Source of the DNA: Paenibacillus phytohabitans
Lineage (GTDB): Bacteria > Bacillota > Bacilli > Paenibacillales > Paenibacillaceae
Assembly: GCF_013141775.1 (NCBI RefSeq)
Contig: NZ_WHOB01000042.1
Coordinates: 1-64,000, forward strand
Reading direction: 5' to 3'
Length of the DNA: 64,000 nucleotides
Shown piece after piece: positions 28,251 through 40,482 of this stretch. The notes under the pieces were generated by a model that saw only the letters and a program-made list of their open reading frames with translations, was not told where the DNA came from and did no database searches. How positions within the stretch are numbered: position 1 is the stretch's first letter; each line of letters starts with the position of its first letter. Both the position numbers and the translations under genes were made by a program.

Positions 28251-28338
28251 CAAAAAAAGCCTAAGTTGATCCCAATATCATTAAGAAAATGATACTCGCA
28301 TCAGCTTAGGCATTGCCCGCGTTACCGGTCACAATCCT
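28251..28338 (-). promoter_or_regulatory. RAT antiterminator and terminator upstream of licT
   Basis: On the minus strand GGATTGTGACCGGTAACGCG then GGCAATGCC (about 28307-28338) forms a RAT-like element. It overlaps the terminator GCCTAAGCTGAT ... CAACTTAGGC followed by seven T (28251-28311). The arrangement parallels the one upstream of bglP. Confidence 0.9.
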
Positions 28339-28455
28339 GTATTACTGTTATTGTAGCATAAAAAAAAGCGATTTCAAGAACTTTATTTTCCCCGGTTTGA
28401 ATCCCGGCCTCCAAGGCTAGGCTGATAGCAAAAGATCATTTGGAGGAGATAACCT

Positions 28456-28704
28456 ATGCTTGCAGTTCATCAGCGCCTTGCCGAGCTGTATACCCTTAGT
28501 CTGAAGCGGCCGCTGGCCGCAGCGGAACGTGACGAGCAGCAGCACTGCCTTCATGTCAACACAGTGTACTGCTGGGAAATGGCCCGGCTGAATAATGAAG
28601 CCATGCTGGCCGCACATACGAAAGACTCTCAGTGGCAGCAGGAGATCAGTGCACAGATGCTGGAGGTCCGGGTAACCGGCAGAGCCGCCAAGCGGCAGGG
28701 GTGA
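28456..28704 (+). CDS. Small conserved-looking protein of unknown function
   Basis: 82 residues with a strong ribosome site, TGGAGGAGATAACCT, before ATG. It is alpha-helical in appearance (LAVHQRLAELYTLSLKRPLA, CLHVNTVYCWEMARLNNEAM) with two His/Cys pairs but no clear metal motif. It reminds me of small Paenibacillus proteins of unassigned function (DUF7667-like), which I cannot verify. It converges on the ABC exporter operon and shares a terminator with it. Confidence 0.75.
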   Translation: MLAVHQRLAELYTLSLKRPLAAAERDEQQHCLHVNTVYCWEMARLNNEAMLAAHTKDSQWQQEISAQMLEVRVTGRAAKRQG

Positions 28705-28719
28705 ATTTCTATAAAAATA

Positions 28720-28766
28720 ACAGCAGCCCTCCCTGCTAATTAAAGTGTGCCGGGGAGGGCTGCTGT
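28720..28766. terminator. Bidirectional terminator
   Basis: A 13-14 base stem, ACAGCAGCCCTCCC / GGGAGGGCTGCTGT; the minus-strand side is followed by TATTTTTATAG. It lies between convergent genes. Confidence 0.85.
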
Positions 28767-28777
28767 CTGTCATTCTG

Positions 28778-30646
28778 CTATAAGAAGCGGAACTGCGCTT
28801 CAATTAAACCGTTATATATGCCGTCACGCTCGGTAAGCTCGGCGTGATTGCCTTCTTCCTTGATCTCGCCATGATCCAGCACCACAATCTTATCCGCATG
28901 GCGGATGGTGGAGAGCCGGTGGGCTACGATGAAGGAGGTCCGGCCCTGAAGCAGGAGCTTCAGCGCTTCCTGGATCTTGATCTCCGTCTCCGTATCGATA
29001 CTGGCTGTCGCTTCATCCAGAATCAGAATCCGCGGATCGGCGAGCAGCGCCCGGGCGAAGGACAGCAGCTGGCGCTGGCCCATGGACAGTGCGCTGCCGC
29101 GTTCTTCAACTTCGGTCTCATAGCCGCCCGGCAGCTTCATAATGAAGTCATGGGCATCCACTGCCTTGGCAACTTCTTCAATCTCCTCATTTGTAGCATC
29201 CAGCCGTCCAAACCGGATATTGTCCCGGATCGTTCCTGAGAAGATGAAGGTATCCTGGAGCACGATCCCGATCTGTTCCCGCAGACTCTGCAGGGTTACA
29301 TCACGGATATCTCTGCCGTCGATCGTGATGTCGCCGCTCTTGATATCATAGAACCGGCCGATGAGGTTGATGATCGTGCTTTTGCCGGAGCCGGTATGGC
29401 CGACGAGGGCAATCGATTGGCCGGCTTTCACATCGAGATCAATGCCTTTGAGCGCGGCGCGGCCTTTTTCATATTCAAATACGACCTTGTTAAAGTGAAT
29501 GTCTCCCTGAATCTTGGACAGCGGCGTTGCGCCCGGCTTATCCTGAACCGCAGGCTGCTCATCCAGATACTCGAAGATCCGCTCCGAGGAAGCCATGGCT
29601 ACCAGCAGCTGATTGTACATCTGGCCGAGGCGGTTGATCGGGTCCCAGAAGTTACTGACATACGTACTGAAGGCCACCAGGAAACCAACGGTAAGCTCAC
29701 CGGACTGGATCAGATAAGCCCCGAACCAGAAGAGAATCATCGTTCCGAAGCCTCCGGTGACTTCAATAATCGGACCGAACGCCTGGTTCATTGCCGAAGC
29801 CTTGTTCCAGGATTTCCGGCTGTCCATGTTCATGGCATCGAAATAATGCATATTTTCTTCTTCCTGGGTGTACGCCTGGGTCACGCGAATCCCCTGAATC
29901 GACTCATTCAGATGGGAGTTGATCCGGGAATTCTTCATCCGCACATCCTGCCAGGCGATCCGGATCCGCTGCCGCAGCTTGGTGGAGATCAGGAACATAA
30001 CCGGTACAGTAATCATTACCGCAAGTCCCAGCTTCCAGTTGATCAGCAGCAGAATGACCATAATGCCGACCAGCTGCACACAGTCGATCATCAGGTTGAC
30101 GACCCCGTTCGTGAACAAATCCTGCAGCGAGTTGATATCATTCGTCACCCGCACCAGTACTGATCCGGCCGGTCTTTTATCGAAGAAGTTGAAGGAGAGC
30201 TTCTGAATATGGCGGAACAGATCCGAACGCAGATCATAAATGACCCGTTGCCCGATCACATTCGTATACTTAATCCGGTACACACCGGCGATCCATTGGA
30301 TCAGATATAGAACAATAACACTGGCTGTCAGCGTGTATAGCAGCGTAAGACTTGAGTTGCCGTCCTCGGGAGCAATTGCCTTATCGATCGCCATACTTGT
30401 CAGGAACGGAACCGTCAGCTTCGTTACTGTACCCAGAATCATCATTACCGCGACGAGCGGCAGCATCTGCCTTGCATACGGCTTCATATAGCCGAACAGG
30501 CGGGTGAACTGCTTCCAGTCAAAAGCCTTGTCAATCACGTCATCATCCTTATAGACGAAACGCTCCTCCAAAGTCTGTTCCTCTGCCTTGCTGTTATCCT
30601 TCTCTAATGCCGCACTTGCGGTCTGCTTGGATGTCTCAAGATTCAT
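28778..30646 (-). CDS. ABC exporter half-transporter, BmrD/YheH-like
   Basis: 622 residues with an extended N-terminus, six membrane segments in about 55-340 and an ATPase domain at 380-615. Walker A is GHTGSGKST, Walker B ILILDEATASID with the catalytic Glu present, but the signature is ALSMGQRQ rather than LSGGQ. It overlaps the preceding half-transporter by 4 nt. The pairing of a changed signature here with a changed Walker B in the partner is the pattern of heterodimeric multidrug exporters with one degenerate ATP site, as in Bacillus BmrCD. Likely exports drugs or lipids. Confidence 0.92.
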   Translation of the reverse strand: MNLETSKQTASAALEKDNSKAEEQTLEERFVYKDDDVIDKAFDWKQFTRLFGYMKPYARQMLPLVAVMMILGTVTKLTVPFLTSMAIDKAIAPEDGNSSLTLLYTLTASVIVLYLIQWIAGVYRIKYTNVIGQRVIYDLRSDLFRHIQKLSFNFFDKRPAGSVLVRVTNDINSLQDLFTNGVVNLMIDCVQLVGIMVILLLINWKLGLAVMITVPVMFLISTKLRQRIRIAWQDVRMKNSRINSHLNESIQGIRVTQAYTQEEENMHYFDAMNMDSRKSWNKASAMNQAFGPIIEVTGGFGTMILFWFGAYLIQSGELTVGFLVAFSTYVSNFWDPINRLGQMYNQLLVAMASSERIFEYLDEQPAVQDKPGATPLSKIQGDIHFNKVVFEYEKGRAALKGIDLDVKAGQSIALVGHTGSGKSTIINLIGRFYDIKSGDITIDGRDIRDVTLQSLREQIGIVLQDTFIFSGTIRDNIRFGRLDATNEEIEEVAKAVDAHDFIMKLPGGYETEVEERGSALSMGQRQLLSFARALLADPRILILDEATASIDTETEIKIQEALKLLLQGRTSFIVAHRLSTIRHADKIVVLDHGEIKEEGNHAELTERDGIYNGLIEAQFRFL

Positions 30647-32412
30647 GCCGGATCACCTGCCCCTAATTCATTATCTCTGGCCAAATAATCGGCATATTGA
30701 ATCCGGTATACATCCTGGTAAGGTCCCGGAACCTCAATCAGTTCCTTATGCGTACCTTGCTGCACCATCTTCCCTTCATTCATAACTATAATCTGGTCAG
30801 CATGGCGCAGAGAGGAAATCCGGTGGGCAATGATCAAGGTTGTACGTCCGCGCATAACCTCCTGGAATCCTGCCTGAATCTCATGCTCCGTCTCCATGTC
30901 GACCGCACTGGTCGCATCATCCAGAATGAGAATCCGCGGGTTCTTCAGCAGCGCGCGGGCAATGGCAATCCGCTGCTTTTGTCCGCCGGAGAGTCCCATC
31001 CCGCGTTCACCTACCACGGTATCATAACCCTCCGGCATCTCCATAATGAACTCATGCGCCTTCGCCAGCTCGGCGGCACGGATGATTTCATCCATGCTGA
31101 CATTTTTGAGTCCATAGGAGATATTATTGCGGATGGAGGAGGAGAACAGGAACGTCTCCTGGAATACCGTCGAGATCTGTGCCCGCAGACTGCGGACCTG
31201 GAATTCACGGATATCCACCCCATCGAGCTTGATACTTCCTTGATTCACATCATAAGCGCGCATCATCAATTGGGTAATGGTGGATTTCCCGGAGCCGGTT
31301 CCTCCCAGGAATCCGATGACCGCACCTGGCTCAGCATGAAAGTGGATATCCTTGACAGCCGGCATCTTATTCCCGTAAGCAAAAGTAACATGATCGAAAT
31401 CCACTTCGCCTTTCACTTCGGACGGTACAAGCTCACTTGCATTCTCTTTATCCTTCACATCAATCTGCTGATTAAGGACTTGAAGCACGCGTTCTCCCGA
31501 TGCCTTGGACTGGGTATAGTTGTTGATTTGGAAGCCAAGGCCCCATACCGGTCCGATAATATACCAGATCAGGCTGAAGAAAGCGACGAGTTCTCCGAGC
31601 GACATATGCTTGTTAATGACCAGTGTACCGCCAACCCCCAGCAATATCGCTACACTGACCGAAGCGAGCAGCTCCATCACAGGGAAGAATTTACTCCATA
31701 GCTCGGCGGCAAAAATCTGATTATCCTTATAACGTTCATTACGGTGTGAGAACTTCTCAACCTCGTAAGCCTCTCTGGCAAACGATTTGACTGTTCTCAC
31801 CCCGGTGACATTCTCCTGTACAGCCGTTGTCAGGGAGCTTAACGCCAGACGCATCTCCTGAAAGGCCGGGTGAATCTTGGATTCGAATCTGAGTGCAACT
31901 ACAGCCAGGAACGGCATAGTGATCAGAGTAACCAGCGTAAGCTGCCAGTTGATTGTGAACATCATGATGGAACCGAACAAAACCATGAAAAATACATTCA
32001 GCAATTGGGCAAATCCGAAGCCGATGAACATCCGGATCGCTTCCAAATCCCCGGTCAGCCGGGACATCAGGTCACCTGTCTTCGCCGTATCATAGTAACG
32101 GAAGGACAGGAATTGCAGCTTCTCATAGCAGGCATTGCGCAGCCGGTAGGCCAGAAAATTCCCCAGCCGTCCACCGAAGAAGCCATGGGCAAATTGCAGG
32201 CAGGCCTTAACAATAATTACAGCAAGCACACTAAGAGCGAGTACGGGCACCTCAGTAAACTTTAGGGGAACAATAACATCATCAATCAATCTCCTTAACA
32301 AATTGGGGGTAATAAGCCCCACTGCAGTTGCGGCCGCCAAACATATAATCGACAGAATCAAATAGTGCAGTTTCTCCCGATAAAAGCCCCGCAGTTGCCT
32401 GAGAACATCCAT
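30643..32412 (-). CDS. ABC exporter half-transporter, BmrC/YheI-like
   Basis: 589 residues: six membrane segments in about 15-310, ATPase domain 335-575. Walker A reads LGGTGSGKST, signature GLSGGQKQR is canonical, and Walker B is ILILDDATSAVD, with Asp replacing the catalytic Glu. It therefore forms the degenerate-site half of a heterodimer with the overlapping downstream gene. ATG follows AAGGAGGAGAGAT. An inverted repeat just upstream (32429-32455) may be an operator. Confidence 0.92.
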   Translation of the reverse strand: MDVLRQLRGFYREKLHYLILSIICLAAATAVGLITPNLLRRLIDDVIVPLKFTEVPVLALSVLAVIIVKACLQFAHGFFGGRLGNFLAYRLRNACYEKLQFLSFRYYDTAKTGDLMSRLTGDLEAIRMFIGFGFAQLLNVFFMVLFGSIMMFTINWQLTLVTLITMPFLAVVALRFESKIHPAFQEMRLALSSLTTAVQENVTGVRTVKSFAREAYEVEKFSHRNERYKDNQIFAAELWSKFFPVMELLASVSVAILLGVGGTLVINKHMSLGELVAFFSLIWYIIGPVWGLGFQINNYTQSKASGERVLQVLNQQIDVKDKENASELVPSEVKGEVDFDHVTFAYGNKMPAVKDIHFHAEPGAVIGFLGGTGSGKSTITQLMMRAYDVNQGSIKLDGVDIREFQVRSLRAQISTVFQETFLFSSSIRNNISYGLKNVSMDEIIRAAELAKAHEFIMEMPEGYDTVVGERGMGLSGGQKQRIAIARALLKNPRILILDDATSAVDMETEHEIQAGFQEVMRGRTTLIIAHRISSLRHADQIIVMNEGKMVQQGTHKELIEVPGPYQDVYRIQYADYLARDNELGAGDPA

Positions 32413-32428
32413 ATCTCTCCTCCTTAAA

Positions 32429-32455
32429 GCTTTACGAAGTAAAGCTACTTCGTAA
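32429..32455. promoter_or_regulatory. Inverted repeat upstream of BmrCD-like operon
   Basis: TTTACGAAGTA and TACTTCGTAA flank AAGC, giving a near-perfect palindrome 17-43 bases before the ATG at 32412. It may be a repressor site or a leader hairpin; nothing nearby encodes an obvious partner regulator. Confidence 0.5.
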
Positions 32456-32788
32456 GCATGGTCTTAGTCCCCAAACCTCACATCTTAAGCCACCTTTTTA
32501 TGCGCTTTCAATTTAGGGACTTTAAGCAGTTTATCACCCATGATTTAATGCGGCAAAGGGGAGAAATGAGCATTTTCCTTGTTTTTTCGGAAAAAACTAG
32601 GCTTAAGCATGTAGTAAAGCCCTCCCATAGCTTTAATTCCTCCTATTTCCTCGTAAATACTGCTCAATTAAGATATAGCAAGATTCAACCCTGCGAAACT
32701 GCTTTTTGGCCGTCCGTTAAAAGGAATATTATGTATTAATATTACAAAAGCGTCGCTGCAAGCCTTTAACGGCCCCCTTCCTGCCTGA

Positions 32789-32990
32789 GGCGGACTGAAA
32801 ATCCGCTAATTGGGCAAATCAGGAGAATTTGCCTGTCACCCGGACTCACATTCCTTTATTTGATCGCCCGCCCCTCCTTTCAGGCGCGAAAATACAATAT
32901 AACGGAATCTCAGTCCGTTTCAGCGTCAATATGGGTCTTTTTGAAGAAATATGCGCTTCTCAGTCCACTTCATCGTGACTACACACACAA
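32789..32990. repeat. Dispersed intergenic repeat, copy A (CGGAATCTCAGTCCG family)
   Basis: Within a 690-base gene-free stretch (32413-33103). It contains GCGGACTGAAAATCCGCTAA, then about 100 bases on, TAACGGAATCTCAGTCCG, TCAGCG, CAATATG and CTTCTCAGTCC followed by CTTCAT and GACTAC. The same order of motifs, largely identical at the base level, occurs at 60469-60658. Just after it TCATCGTGACTACACAC occurs twice in tandem (32979-33010). No coding potential recognised; the rest of this gap shows nothing clear. Confidence 0.75.
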
Positions 32991-33008
32991 TCATCGTGAC
33001 TACACACA

Positions 33009-33061
33009 AAAAAAGTACAAGCAGCAGAGCATAACAGCTTTGCTCCGGTGCTTGCACTTGT
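33009..33061 (-). terminator. Terminator of DHFR-like gene
   Basis: On the minus strand CAAGTGCAAGCA and TGCTTGTACTTTTTTTG pair around an inner GAGCA/TGCTC stem. It is 43 bases past the stop codon at 33104. Confidence 0.78.
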
Positions 33062-33103
33062 TCATTAAGCAAGTTCATTAAGCCTTTTCACTAAGCTTAT
33101 TCA

Positions 33104-33652
33104 TTAATCCTTAACCGGTGCGTAGCTGGCCACAACCACGCCCGGGGAGAATTTCCGGGTATCTGTAAGATGAAGTCCCTGCTCCTTAAGTCCTTCACCG
33201 AATAGCCGTTTGCCGCTGCCAAGCAGCACCGGGAATACCATCAGGCGGAATTCATCCACAAGACCCAGACGCATCAGGCTCTGGACCAGCATACAGCTGC
33301 CGAATACCAGAATATCTCGGCCCGGCTGCTGCTTAAGCTTATTAATCTCCTCCGGCAGGTTGTCCTTAATGAGGTTTGAATTGTTCCAGGTGACTTCGGA
33401 GAGCGTTGTGGAGACGACATGTTTGGCATAACCGTTCATCATCTCGCCGTATTCCCCGGTCTGCTCCAGCATATTGGGCCAGGCAGCGGCAAATGCCTCA
33501 TACGTCACACGCCCCAGTAGCAGAGCATCGGCATCCTTCAATTCACCGAACTTGTATTTCTCCTGTTCTTCACTTCCATAGGCGAAAGTCCACTGCGGAT
33601 TCTCCATTACTCCATCGAGCGTCAAAAACTCTGATACGACCAATTTTCTCAT
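33104..33652 (-). CDS. Dihydrofolate reductase family protein (RibD C-terminal domain)
   Basis: 182 residues, single domain. MRKLVVSEFLTLDGVMENP is the typical N-terminus of this family, followed by DADALLLGRVTYEAFAAAWP, KHVVSTTLSEVTW, a nucleotide-binding DILVFGSCMLVQSLMRLGLV segment and LLGSGKRLF. It probably reduces a small substrate using NAD(P)H; the substrate is unknown and a real role in folate metabolism is not implied. Single-gene unit. Confidence 0.9.
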   Translation of the reverse strand: MRKLVVSEFLTLDGVMENPQWTFAYGSEEQEKYKFGELKDADALLLGRVTYEAFAAAWPNMLEQTGEYGEMMNGYAKHVVSTTLSEVTWNNSNLIKDNLPEEINKLKQQPGRDILVFGSCMLVQSLMRLGLVDEFRLMVFPVLLGSGKRLFGEGLKEQGLHLTDTRKFSPGVVVASYAPVKD

Positions 33653-33742
33653 CGGGGCCTCCTTGGGACCGGAAAGATAATTTATGCAGTTTCTCCTGTG
33701 TCCACTACATTATTTCACGTTGTACAATTTCCCATACCCCAT

Positions 33743-33791
33743 AAAAATGCCCACAGTTCTTAGACAATATTGCGTCAAGAATCTGTGGGCA
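33743..33791 (-). terminator. Terminator of suf operon
   Basis: On the minus strand TGCCCACAGATTCTT pairs with AAGAACTGTGGGCA, followed by TTTTTAT. It lies 40 bases after the sufB stop. Confidence 0.9.
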
Positions 33792-33829
33792 CATACTGGA
33801 TATTACTTGGTTATACTCGAAGCTCCTGT

Positions 33830-35227
33830 TTAACCGATGGAGCCTTCCATCTCGAACTTAATCAATCTGTTCATCTCTACCGCATATTCCATCGGCAGTT
33901 CTTTGGTGAACGGTTCGATGAAGCCCATAACGATCATTTGCGTAGCTTCAGCTTCAGTCAGGCCGCGGCTCTGGAGATAGAACAGCTGCTCTTCAGAGAC
34001 CTTGGATACTGTAGCTTCATGCTCAAGCACAATGTTATCATTCATGATCTCATTGTAAGGAATCGTGTCCGAGGTGGACTCGTTATCCATAATAAGCGTA
34101 TCACATTTGATATTGGATTTCGCGCCTTCTGCCTGACGGCCGAAGGAAGCGAGTCCGCGGTAAGTCACCTTGCCGCCGTGCTTGCTGATCGACTTGGAGA
34201 CGATCGTGGAGGTGGTGTCCGGTGCCAGATGAATCATTTTGGCGCCTGCATCCTGGTGCTGGTTCTTACCGGCAACCGCAATGGACAATACCGAACCTTT
34301 GGCTCCACGGCCCTTAAGCACAACTGCCGGATATTTCATCGTCAGCTTGGAGCCGATGTTGCCGTCAACCCATTCCATCGTCGCATTCTCTTCGGCAACC
34401 GCACGCTTGGTTACCAGGTTATAAATATTCGGTGCCCAGTTCTGAATGGTTGTGTAACGCACGCGGGCGTTCTTCATGCACAGGATTTCAACGACTGCAC
34501 TGTGCAGGGAGTTGGTGCTATAGATTGGTGCGGTACAGCCTTCAACATAATGCACGAAGCTGTCCTCATCCGCAAGAATCAGCGTACGCTCGAACTGTCC
34601 CATGTTCTCGGAGTTGATACGGAAGTACGCCTGCAAAGGCACTTCACATTTCACACCCTTCGGAACATAGATGAAGCTGCCGCCGGACCACACTGCACTG
34701 TTAAGTGCCGCGAATTTGTTATCTGCCGGAGGAATGATGGTACCGAAGAACTTCTTGAACAGCTCAGGGTGATCGCGCAGTGCAGAATCCGTATCGGTGA
34801 AGATTACGCCCTGATCCTCAAGGCTCTTCTGCATGCTGTGGTATACAACCTCAGATTCATACTGTGCCGAGACACCGGCAAGGAATTTCTGTTCCGCTTC
34901 GGGAATACCGAGCTTATCGAAGGTTTCCTTAATCTCGGAAGGCACTTCTTCCCAGGTCTTACCCTGCTTCTCCGAAGGTCTTACATAATATTGAATATCC
35001 TCGAAATCCAGATCGTCCAGATTGCCTCCCCATTTAGGCATTGGCATCTTGCGGAACTGCTCCAGGGATTTCAGACGGAAATTAAGCATCCATTCCGGCT
35101 CGTTTTTGATTGCGGAGATTTCCCGGACAATTTCTTCCGTGAGCCCTTTACCAGACTGGAATATCGACTTGTGCTCGTCACGGAATCCATACTGGTACTC
35201 TTCCATATCAGGCGCTTTCTTAGCCAT
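33830..35227 (-). CDS. sufB: Fe-S cluster assembly protein SufB
   Basis: 465 residues, full length. It has the family N-terminus ([20 protein letters not shown]), the core SVVVE-like beta-helix region with [20 protein letters not shown] and GGKVTYRG, and the C-terminal [20 protein letters not shown] shared with SufD. SufB forms the scaffold with SufC and SufD on which Fe-S clusters are built. Last gene of the C-D-S-U-B operon, 19 nt after sufU. Confidence 0.98.
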   Translation of the reverse strand: MAKKAPDMEEYQYGFRDEHKSIFQSGKGLTEEIVREISAIKNEPEWMLNFRLKSLEQFRKMPMPKWGGNLDDLDFEDIQYYVRPSEKQGKTWEEVPSEIKETFDKLGIPEAEQKFLAGVSAQYESEVVYHSMQKSLEDQGVIFTDTDSALRDHPELFKKFFGTIIPPADNKFAALNSAVWSGGSFIYVPKGVKCEVPLQAYFRINSENMGQFERTLILADEDSFVHYVEGCTAPIYSTNSLHSAVVEILCMKNARVRYTTIQNWAPNIYNLVTKRAVAEENATMEWVDGNIGSKLTMKYPAVVLKGRGAKGSVLSIAVAGKNQHQDAGAKMIHLAPDTTSTIVSKSISKHGGKVTYRGLASFGRQAEGAKSNIKCDTLIMDNESTSDTIPYNEIMNDNIVLEHEATVSKVSEEQLFYLQSRGLTEAEATQMIVMGFIEPFTKELPMEYAVEMNRLIKFEMEGSIG

Positions 35228-35246
35228 GGTGTCAGCCTCCTTGTTT

Positions 35247-38195
<2,949 letters not shown>

Positions 38196-38220
38196 AAGTG
38201 GTTTCCTCCTTCCAGCGTTT

Positions 38221-39003
38221 CTAAGCTTCTTGTCCTACAGTTTCGTCTTCTATGCCGAGTTCTTCCTTAACCCATTCATAACCTTCTGCTTCCAGACGTT
38301 GTGCAAGCTCTGGGCCGCCGGATTTCACAATCCGTCCCTGCATCATGACATGTACATAATCAGGTTTGATGTAGTTAAGCAAACGCTGATAGTGAGTGAT
38401 AACCAGGAATCCGCGTTCCGGACTGCGCATGGAGTTCACACCATCGGCAACAATTTTGAGTGCATCAATATCAAGGCCGGAGTCGATTTCGTCAAGAATG
38501 ACGATCTTAGGGTCCAGCATCATCATTTGGAGAATTTCATTACGTTTCTTCTCACCGCCGGAGAAGCCTTCGTTCAGGTAGCGGTGCAGGAATTCAGGAT
38601 TCATATCCAGTTCCTTCATCTTAGCTTCCATCAGCCGGATGAAACGGATCAGGGAAATCTCACTGCCCTCTTCACGACGGGAATTAATTGCACTGCGCAG
38701 GAAGTCGGAATTGGTTACCCCGCTGATCTCGCTCGGATACTGCATAGCCAGGAACAGGCCGGCACGGGCGCGTTCATCAACCGCCATCTCCAGCAGATCT
38801 TCACCTTCAAGCACGGCTGTGCCTTCTGTAACCACATACTTCGGATGACCCATCAGGGCTGAGGCCAAAGTACTTTTACCAGTACCGTTCGGTCCCATGA
38901 TGGCGTGGATTTCTCCGCCTTTCATTTGAAGGTTGATCCCCTTCAGAATTTCTTTTCCTTCAATCGTCGCTTTCAGTCCCTCAATGACAAAATCTGCTGC
39001 CAT
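38221..39003 (-). CDS. sufC: Fe-S assembly ATPase SufC
   Basis: 260 residues from ATG 39003, start MAADFVIEGLKATIEGKEIL, with GGAGGG upstream. Walker A is GPNGTGKST, signature FSGGEKKRNEI (SufC-specific form) and Walker B IVILDEIDSGLDID. It is the soluble ABC-type ATPase of the SufBCD complex. First gene of the operon, 100 bases after a sigma-A promoter carrying a Fur-like box. Confidence 0.97.
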   Translation of the reverse strand: MAADFVIEGLKATIEGKEILKGINLQMKGGEIHAIMGPNGTGKSTLASALMGHPKYVVTEGTAVLEGEDLLEMAVDERARAGLFLAMQYPSEISGVTNSDFLRSAINSRREEGSEISLIRFIRLMEAKMKELDMNPEFLHRYLNEGFSGGEKKRNEILQMMMLDPKIVILDEIDSGLDIDALKIVADGVNSMRSPERGFLVITHYQRLLNYIKPDYVHVMMQGRIVKSGGPELAQRLEAEGYEWVKEELGIEDETVGQEA

Positions 39004-39105
39004 AATTATTATTCCCTCCATTGATCGATTTGCGAAATCAGAAAGTTGTATTGTCACAGGATTTCCCTGATTACAAGCAATTAGATTTTATATCACATTG
39101 TAATT

Positions 39106-39143
39106 ATTATAAATTGAATCAGGTTGATTATCAATGATTCTCA
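39106..39143 (-). promoter_or_regulatory. suf promoter with Fur-like box
   Basis: On the minus strand TTGATA (39134-39129) and TATAAT (39111-39106) are separated by 17 bases. TGAGAATCATTGATAATCA (39143-39125) overlaps the -35 and resembles a Fur operator, which would couple suf expression to iron. Confidence 0.72.
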
Positions 39144-39231
39144 CTAATTTTATTACAAAGGTCCGATTTTTACAAATACCGACTTATAATTTTATTACTC
39201 TGTCGCCTGTATCTACAGCTAATAATAGTGA

Positions 39232-40272
39232 TTATTGCCCGGGACCGCTCCCCCCGCTGTACTGTTCGACAACCACTGGAGCAGACACGGCATTAGAGAC
39301 TTTCTTGTCTCCCCCCAGTTCAAGCACAGCAACGATCCGTTCCCGGGGGCGAATTCCAAACGAACTGCACTGCTCCGTGTCATAAATCCATTCCGGAATC
39401 AGGCGGCGCAGGTTCCATGGCTCGGACTTGGCCAGCAGTTGAAAGTTCTGGATCAGACAGCACACCGCCGCATAATCCTCTTCCTGCCGGTGAAGATCCG
39501 ATTCCTCCGTGGCTACGACCATAAGGAACGGTGTTGAAGCTTCTTCTCCAGAGGATCGCAGTTTCCGGGCAGCTTGACCACCCGTTACATAGATAAAACG
39601 CCAGGGTTCTCTCATTCCGTCATTAGGCGCCCATACAGCCTCGTTGAGCAGTTTCAGGACGCTTTGCGGAGAAACAGGGTTGAGATCCGGATGGAATCTG
39701 TCGTCCTCACCTATTATACTCCAGCTCTCCTCTGCCGGCGTTCTTTTCCGGGCCCTCGGCGTCTTCTCAAAGTATCCGATTTCCAGCATACCGGCGAACC
39801 GTTCTCCTTCTTTCAAGCCCATTTTCTCAAAAAATGACCCGCTGCAAAACATGGAATCCGTGTACCACAGCATTCCTAGCCCTTGTTCCCAGCCCAGCAG
39901 TTGAACATTCTGCATAATGCTGCAGACGGCGGCGTAATTTTCGTCGCGCTGCCGCTGCGTTTCGGCGGATTCAGCGATGAAAATGATGTGGGCGGGAGTA
40001 GCAGTGATTTGTTTTTTTAGAAATCCGGTCATCCTGGCAGGAAGGAGTTTTCCCAGATGACTATCCTTCACCTTGGCAATCATGCTCTCAGCCAGCTCTT
40101 CACGTGACTCCGGTGTGCCGAAATAAAGACAGCGCCAATGCGGCGTCCCCTCAGCTTCGTACAGGCTTGCCGCCTCATTCAGCAAAGCAACGATCACTTC
40201 TTGTTCGACCGGCTTTGCGTTGAATTTCCGAATGGTCCGCCGTTCTCTTATCGCTTGAGACACATTCATCAT
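39232..40272 (-). CDS. Nitroreductase-family protein with two fused nitroreductase domains
   Basis: 346 residues from ATG 40272 with GGGGAGG upstream. The first domain (about 1-190) begins MMNVSQAIRERRTIRKFNAK, an FMN-binding nitroreductase start, and ends with MLEIGYFEKTPRARKR. The second (about 195-335) lacks the RRTIR start but has LLNEAVWAPNDGMREPWRFI and VLELGGDKK, a second half-domain. Between them the tandem halves repeat features such as ENYAAVCSIMQNVQLLGWE and EDYAAVCCLIQNFQLLAKS, which look duplicated. Expected flavoprotein reductase with unknown substrate. Divergent from a MarR regulator. Confidence 0.87.
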   Translation of the reverse strand: MMNVSQAIRERRTIRKFNAKPVEQEVIVALLNEAASLYEAEGTPHWRCLYFGTPESREELAESMIAKVKDSHLGKLLPARMTGFLKKQITATPAHIIFIAESAETQRQRDENYAAVCSIMQNVQLLGWEQGLGMLWYTDSMFCSGSFFEKMGLKEGERFAGMLEIGYFEKTPRARKRTPAEESWSIIGEDDRFHPDLNPVSPQSVLKLLNEAVWAPNDGMREPWRFIYVTGGQAARKLRSSGEEASTPFLMVVATEESDLHRQEEDYAAVCCLIQNFQLLAKSEPWNLRRLIPEWIYDTEQCSSFGIRPRERIVAVLELGGDKKVSNAVSAPVVVEQYSGGSGPGQ

Positions 40273-40317
40273 CCTTATCCTCCCCGGAAAATTGTTAACA
40301 TTCAACAATTTTAAATT

Positions 40318-40331
40318 GTTTACCAGTAAAC
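40318..40331. promoter_or_regulatory. Candidate MarR operator
   Basis: GTTTACCAGTAAAC is a 14-base inverted repeat (arms GTTTAC/GTAAAC) in the divergent region between nitroreductase and marR genes. A second GTTTAC lies at about 40415. The intergenic segment also holds AATTGTT/AACAATT repeats. Confidence 0.5.
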
Positions 40332-40482
40332 TATATTTCGCAATAACATAGCTGTCAATCTAATTATTAGAAAATAGACTGAGCTTTAATAGCTAATCAG
40401 CGAAATCACACGTTAGTTTACAAGTGAATAATTTCGGGGTAGGATAAAGATAATTTTACATAACAGGGAGATGCCCAGCCTT

